Of a DNA stretch of 64,000 nt, positions 61,389 to 64,000 are shown piece by piece; position 1 is the stretch's first letter, and the number at the start of each line of letters is the position of its first letter. Location: NCBI GenBank assembly GCA_037968655.1, contig JBBKVW010000290.1, positions 1 through 64,000 on the forward strand, read 5' to 3'. The notes beneath the pieces were generated by a model. That model had not been told where the DNA came from. It made no database searches and saw only the letters and a program-made list of their open reading frames with translations. The translations under genes were made by a program, and so were the position numbers. Source of the DNA: CAISIP01 sp037968655 (lineage in GTDB: Bacteria; Pseudomonadota; Gammaproteobacteria; Burkholderiales; Burkholderiaceae_C).

Positions 61389-63068
61389 TCAGTTGTTGTC
61401 CAGTTTGGCGCGCAACAAGGCACCCAGGCTCGTCGTGCCTGCGTTCTCGCGTTGCGAGCCCTGGCTCAGATTGGCCATGGCTTCATGCTGATCCACTGCA
61501 TCCTTGGCTTTGATCGACAATTGGATGTTGCGGGTCTTGCGATCCACGTTGACCACCACAGCGGTGACTTCGTCACCTTCCTTGAGCACGTTGCGCGCGT
61601 CTTCCACACGATCGCGGCTGATCTCGGAAGCCCGCAGATAGGCAATGATGTCGTTGCCCAGGTCGATCTCTGCGCCTTTGGGGTCGACAGTCTTGACTTT
61701 TCCGGTGACGATCTGGCCCTTGTCGTTGACCGACACGAAGGTGGTGAACGGATCCGAATCAAGTTGCTTGATACCCAGCGAGATGCGCTCGCGGTCCACA
61801 TCCACTGCCAGCACCAGAGCTTCAACTTCCTGGCCCTTCTTGTAGTTGCGCACGGCGGCTTCGCCCGGCTCGTTCCAGCTCAGGTCGGACAGATGTACCA
61901 GGCCGTCGATGCCGGCAGCCAGGCCCACGAACACGCCAAAGTCGGTGATCGACTTGATCGGGCCCTTGACGCGGTCGCCGCGCTTGGTGTTTTGCGCGAA
62001 TTCCTGCCACGGATTGGCCTTGCACTGCTTCATGCCCAGGCTGATGCGGCGCTTGTCTTCGTCGATCTCCAGCACCATGACCTCGACCTCGTCACCCAGC
62101 GTGACGATCTTGCTTGGCGCGACGTTCTTGTTGGTCCAGTCCATTTCGGATACGTGCACCAGGCCTTCGATGCCGGGCTCGAGTTCGACGAATGCGCCGT
62201 AGTCGGCGATGTTGGTGATCTTGCCGAACATGCGCGTGCCCTGCGGATAGCGGCGGTTCACGCCCATCCATGGATCGTCGCCCAACTGCTTGAGGCCCAG
62301 CGAGACACGGTTCTTTTCGGTGTCGAACTTCAGGATCTTTGCCATCAACTCCTGGCCAGCGGTCACCACTTCGCTCGGGTGACGCACACGGCGCCAGGCC
62401 ATGTCGGTGATGTGCAAAAGGCCGTCGATGCCGCCCAGGTCGACAAAGGCGCCGTATTCGGTGATGTTCTTGACAACGCCGCTGACGATGGCGCCTTCTT
62501 TCAGGGTGGCCATCAACTTGGCGCGCTCTTCGCCCATGCTGGCTTCGACCACGGCACGGCGCGACAACACGACGTTGTTGCGCTTGCGGTCGAGCTTGAT
62601 GACCTTGAATTCCAGGGTCTTATTTTCGTACGGCGTCAGGTCCTTGGTCGGACGTGTGTCGACCAGGGAACCTGGCAGGAATGCGCGAATGCCATTGACC
62701 AGCACAGTAAGGCCGCCCTTGACTTTGCCGCTGGTCGTGCCGGTGACGAACTCGCCGGACTCAAGTGATTTCTCGAGCGACATCCAGGACGCCAGGCGTT
62801 TGGCAGTGTCGCGGCTGACGATGGTGTCGCCATATCCGTTTTCCATCGCAACAATGGCTACTGATACGAACTCGCCAACTTGCACTTCTAATTCGCCCTT
62901 GTCGCTCTTGAACTCGGTCAGGGGCACATAGGCTTCGGATTTGAGGCCGGCGTTGACGACCACGAAATTGTGTTCGATACGCACCACTTCAGCGGTGACA
63001 ACCTCGCCAATGCGGGTTTCGGAGCGCTTCAGCGATTCTTCAAATAAGTCGGCAAATGATTCAGACAT
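61389..63068 (-). CDS. rpsA: 30S ribosomal protein S1
   Basis: The 559-residue protein has six S1 RNA-binding repeats (for example GIDGLLHITDMAWRRVRHPSE and GIEGLVHVSEMDWTNK), the usual length and number. S1 helps mRNA bind the ribosome and represses its own translation. The ATG at 63068 gives the canonical start MSESFADLFEESL. It lies between cmk and ihfB in the conserved order. Confidence 0.97.
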   Translation of the reverse strand: MSESFADLFEESLKRSETRIGEVVTAEVVRIEHNFVVVNAGLKSEAYVPLTEFKSDKGELEVQVGEFVSVAIVAMENGYGDTIVSRDTAKRLASWMSLEKSLESGEFVTGTTSGKVKGGLTVLVNGIRAFLPGSLVDTRPTKDLTPYENKTLEFKVIKLDRKRNNVVLSRRAVVEASMGEERAKLMATLKEGAIVSGVVKNITEYGAFVDLGGIDGLLHITDMAWRRVRHPSEVVTAGQELMAKILKFDTEKNRVSLGLKQLGDDPWMGVNRRYPQGTRMFGKITNIADYGAFVELEPGIEGLVHVSEMDWTNKNVAPSKIVTLGDEVEVMVLEIDEDKRRISLGMKQCKANPWQEFAQNTKRGDRVKGPIKSITDFGVFVGLAAGIDGLVHLSDLSWNEPGEAAVRNYKKGQEVEALVLAVDVDRERISLGIKQLDSDPFTTFVSVNDKGQIVTGKVKTVDPKGAEIDLGNDIIAYLRASEISRDRVEDARNVLKEGDEVTAVVVNVDRKTRNIQLSIKAKDAVDQHEAMANLSQGSQRENAGTTSLGALLRAKLDNN

Positions 63069-63153
63069 GGTGTTTGCGGATGAACCGCGGGTTAAGTTTT
63101 TCCACCACACAACCAGTGCGCCATTGAGGCGCGAGGGGAGTCATGTGGACCAC

Positions 63154-63180
63154 CGCAACAGCCGGGGCTGCTGCGTTTTT
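63154..63180 (+). terminator. terminator-like hairpin antisense to the rpsA leader
   Basis: CGCAACAGC-CGGG-GCTGCTGCG (one mismatch) is followed by TTTTT on the plus strand, opposite the cmk-rpsA gap. It would stop transcription running rightward, but no plus-strand gene ends here. On the minus strand it is only a leader hairpin. Confidence 0.3.
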
Positions 63181-63191
63181 GTTCGCGCTGC

Positions 63192-64000
63192 CTAGGCGTC
63201 GCGAAACGGCTGCTTGCCTTGCCACCAATTCAAAACCTGGTTGACCGACTCTTGGACGGTCAACTCGGAGTTGTCCAGCAGTTTGGCATCTTGCGCGGGC
63301 TTCAAGGGCGCGGTGCTGCGATTGGAATCGCGCGCATCACGCGCCTCAAGGTCTGCGCGAAGAGCGGAAAGTGTAGCTGAAAATCCCTTTGAAATCAATT
63401 GTTTATGCCGCCTTTCCGCGCGTCGGGTGGCGTTGGCGGTCAAAAACACCTTGAGCTGCGCGCCAGGAAAAATGACCGTGCCCATGTCGCGCCCATCGGC
63501 TACCAGTCCGGGCAGGCGCTGCGCGCAATGCTGCAATGCAATCAAGGCGTCGCGCACCTGGGGCAGGACGGACACCCGGGATGCCTGCATGCCCATGTCT
63601 TCGGTGCGCACCAGGTCGCTGACGTTCTCCTCGCCCAGCAGGATGCGTCCTGCGTCAAAGCGGATCTTCAAGGTCGCCACCAGGGACGCAATTGCGGATG
63701 CTCCCGTTGAGTCAAGCGACAGTCCGGCGCGGGTCGCGGCCAGCGCGGTAATGCGGTACAACGCGCCGGAGTCCAGAAACTGGTAGCCCAGCGCTTTCGC
63801 CAATTCGGCGGCCAGAGTGCCCTTGCCCGAGGCCGTCGGTCCGTCGATGCAAATTACCGGAATCCTGTTCAAGGGTGTCTGCACGACAGAGAACAGGGTC
63901 TCGAAATAATCCGGGTAGGTCTTGGCGACACATTGCGGATCGCGGATTCGCACCGGCAGGCGTGCCGGATTGAAGGCTGCCAACGACAGGCACATCGCCA
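63192..64000 (-). CDS. cmk: aroA-cmk: 3-phosphoshikimate 1-carboxyvinyltransferase / cytidylate kinase fusion, C-terminal part
   Basis: The frame is open at the right edge. The first about 43 visible residues (MAMCLSLAAFNPARLPVRIRDP then CVAKTYPDYFETLF) are the C-terminus of EPSP synthase (AroA). After only a short linker, with no stop codon, the cytidylate kinase begins: RIPVICIDGPTASGKGTLA with the P-loop GPTASGKG, then LDSGALYRITAL, DGRDMGTVIFP and RRAERRHKQL. The kinase domain is complete (about 225 residues). Fused AroA-Cmk proteins are known in Burkholderiales. A separate Cmk start inside the frame (GTG or ATG) is not obvious, so the fusion reading is preferred. It feeds directly into the rpsA operon. 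Confidence 0.9.
   Translation of the reverse strand, partial: AMCLSLAAFNPARLPVRIRDPQCVAKTYPDYFETLFSVVQTPLNRIPVICIDGPTASGKGTLAAELAKALGYQFLDSGALYRITALAATRAGLSLDSTGASAIASLVATLKIRFDAGRILLGEENVSDLVRTEDMGMQASRVSVLPQVRDALIALQHCAQRLPGLVADGRDMGTVIFPGAQLKVFLTANATRRAERRHKQLISKGFSATLSALRADLEARDARDSNRSTAPLKPAQDAKLLDNSELTVQESVNQVLNWWQGKQPFRDA

Overview
The window looks like a high-GC chromosomal segment of a betaproteobacterium, most likely of the order Burkholderiales. The evidence is the gene content: an aroA-cmk open reading frame running straight through, followed by rpsA-ihfB-lapA-lapB; two TRAP transporter systems; a Bug (TctC) remnant; and an aldehyde:ferredoxin oxidoreductase operon of the Aromatoleum type. 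I see no rRNA, tRNA, insertion sequence, phage gene or CRISPR array. It reads as ordinary chromosome with several accessory metabolic modules.

Layout. 1-1.3 kb: minus-strand spermidine/putrescine-type ABC transporter (ATPase, then the start of a binding protein). 1.6-4.2 kb: alaS, full length but broken by one in-frame TAG that is followed at once by a Shine-Dalgarno sequence and a GTG. 4.3-7.9 kb: DMT exporter, diguanylate cyclase-type protein, alpha/beta hydrolase. 8.0-10.5 kb: minus-strand ArsR / SRPBCC-GST fusion / double-VOC cluster with a 12-bp palindromic operator at the arsR start. 10.6-13.6 kb: secreted protein, ECF sigma factor and a membrane-anchored ankyrin protein. 13.7-17.5 kb: formate-THF ligase, rhodanese, Rieske oxygenase. 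17.8-20.9 kb: xseB-ispA-dxs, an isoprenoid precursor operon. 21.1-24.8 kb: TRAP dctQM converging on a dctP. 25.1-26.3 kb: SenA/EgtB-like C-S/C-Se bond-forming enzyme.

26.3-36.4 kb is the tungsten region. It holds a ModE-like regulator, tupBCA (tungstate uptake), a short AcoR-like regulator without the AAA+ domain, an inositol-phosphatase-family gene, and aorA-aorB-aorC-moaD. A near-consensus sigma-54 (-24/-12) promoter preceded by palindromes lies directly before aorA. Uptake, cofactor-related and catalytic genes for a tungsten aldehyde oxidoreductase therefore sit together.

36.5-49.4 kb: small enzymes (GNAT, hotdog thioesterase, DUF1304, gamma-glutamylcyclotransferase fold), RraA-like protein, bactofilin, M19 dipeptidase with a 21-bp tandem duplication, M17 aminopeptidase, family III CoA-transferase, sulfatase with a mini-Bug gene, MarR regulator, and a large secreted hydrolase. 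49.6-56.8 kb: crcB plus a second TRAP operon, divergent from a 1218-aa hydantoinase/5-oxoprolinase. 56.8-59.3 kb: DinB-like protein, ComEA-like helix-hairpin-helix protein, nitrilase-family amidase and a small exported protein. 59.4-64 kb: the conserved minus-strand housekeeping block (aroA-)cmk, rpsA, ihfB, lapA, lapB.

The most unusual items are the amber-split alaS, the sigma-54/palindrome control region of the aor operon next to an AAA-less regulator, the SRPBCC-GST fusion, and the internally deleted Bug gene translationally placed in front of a sulfatase.
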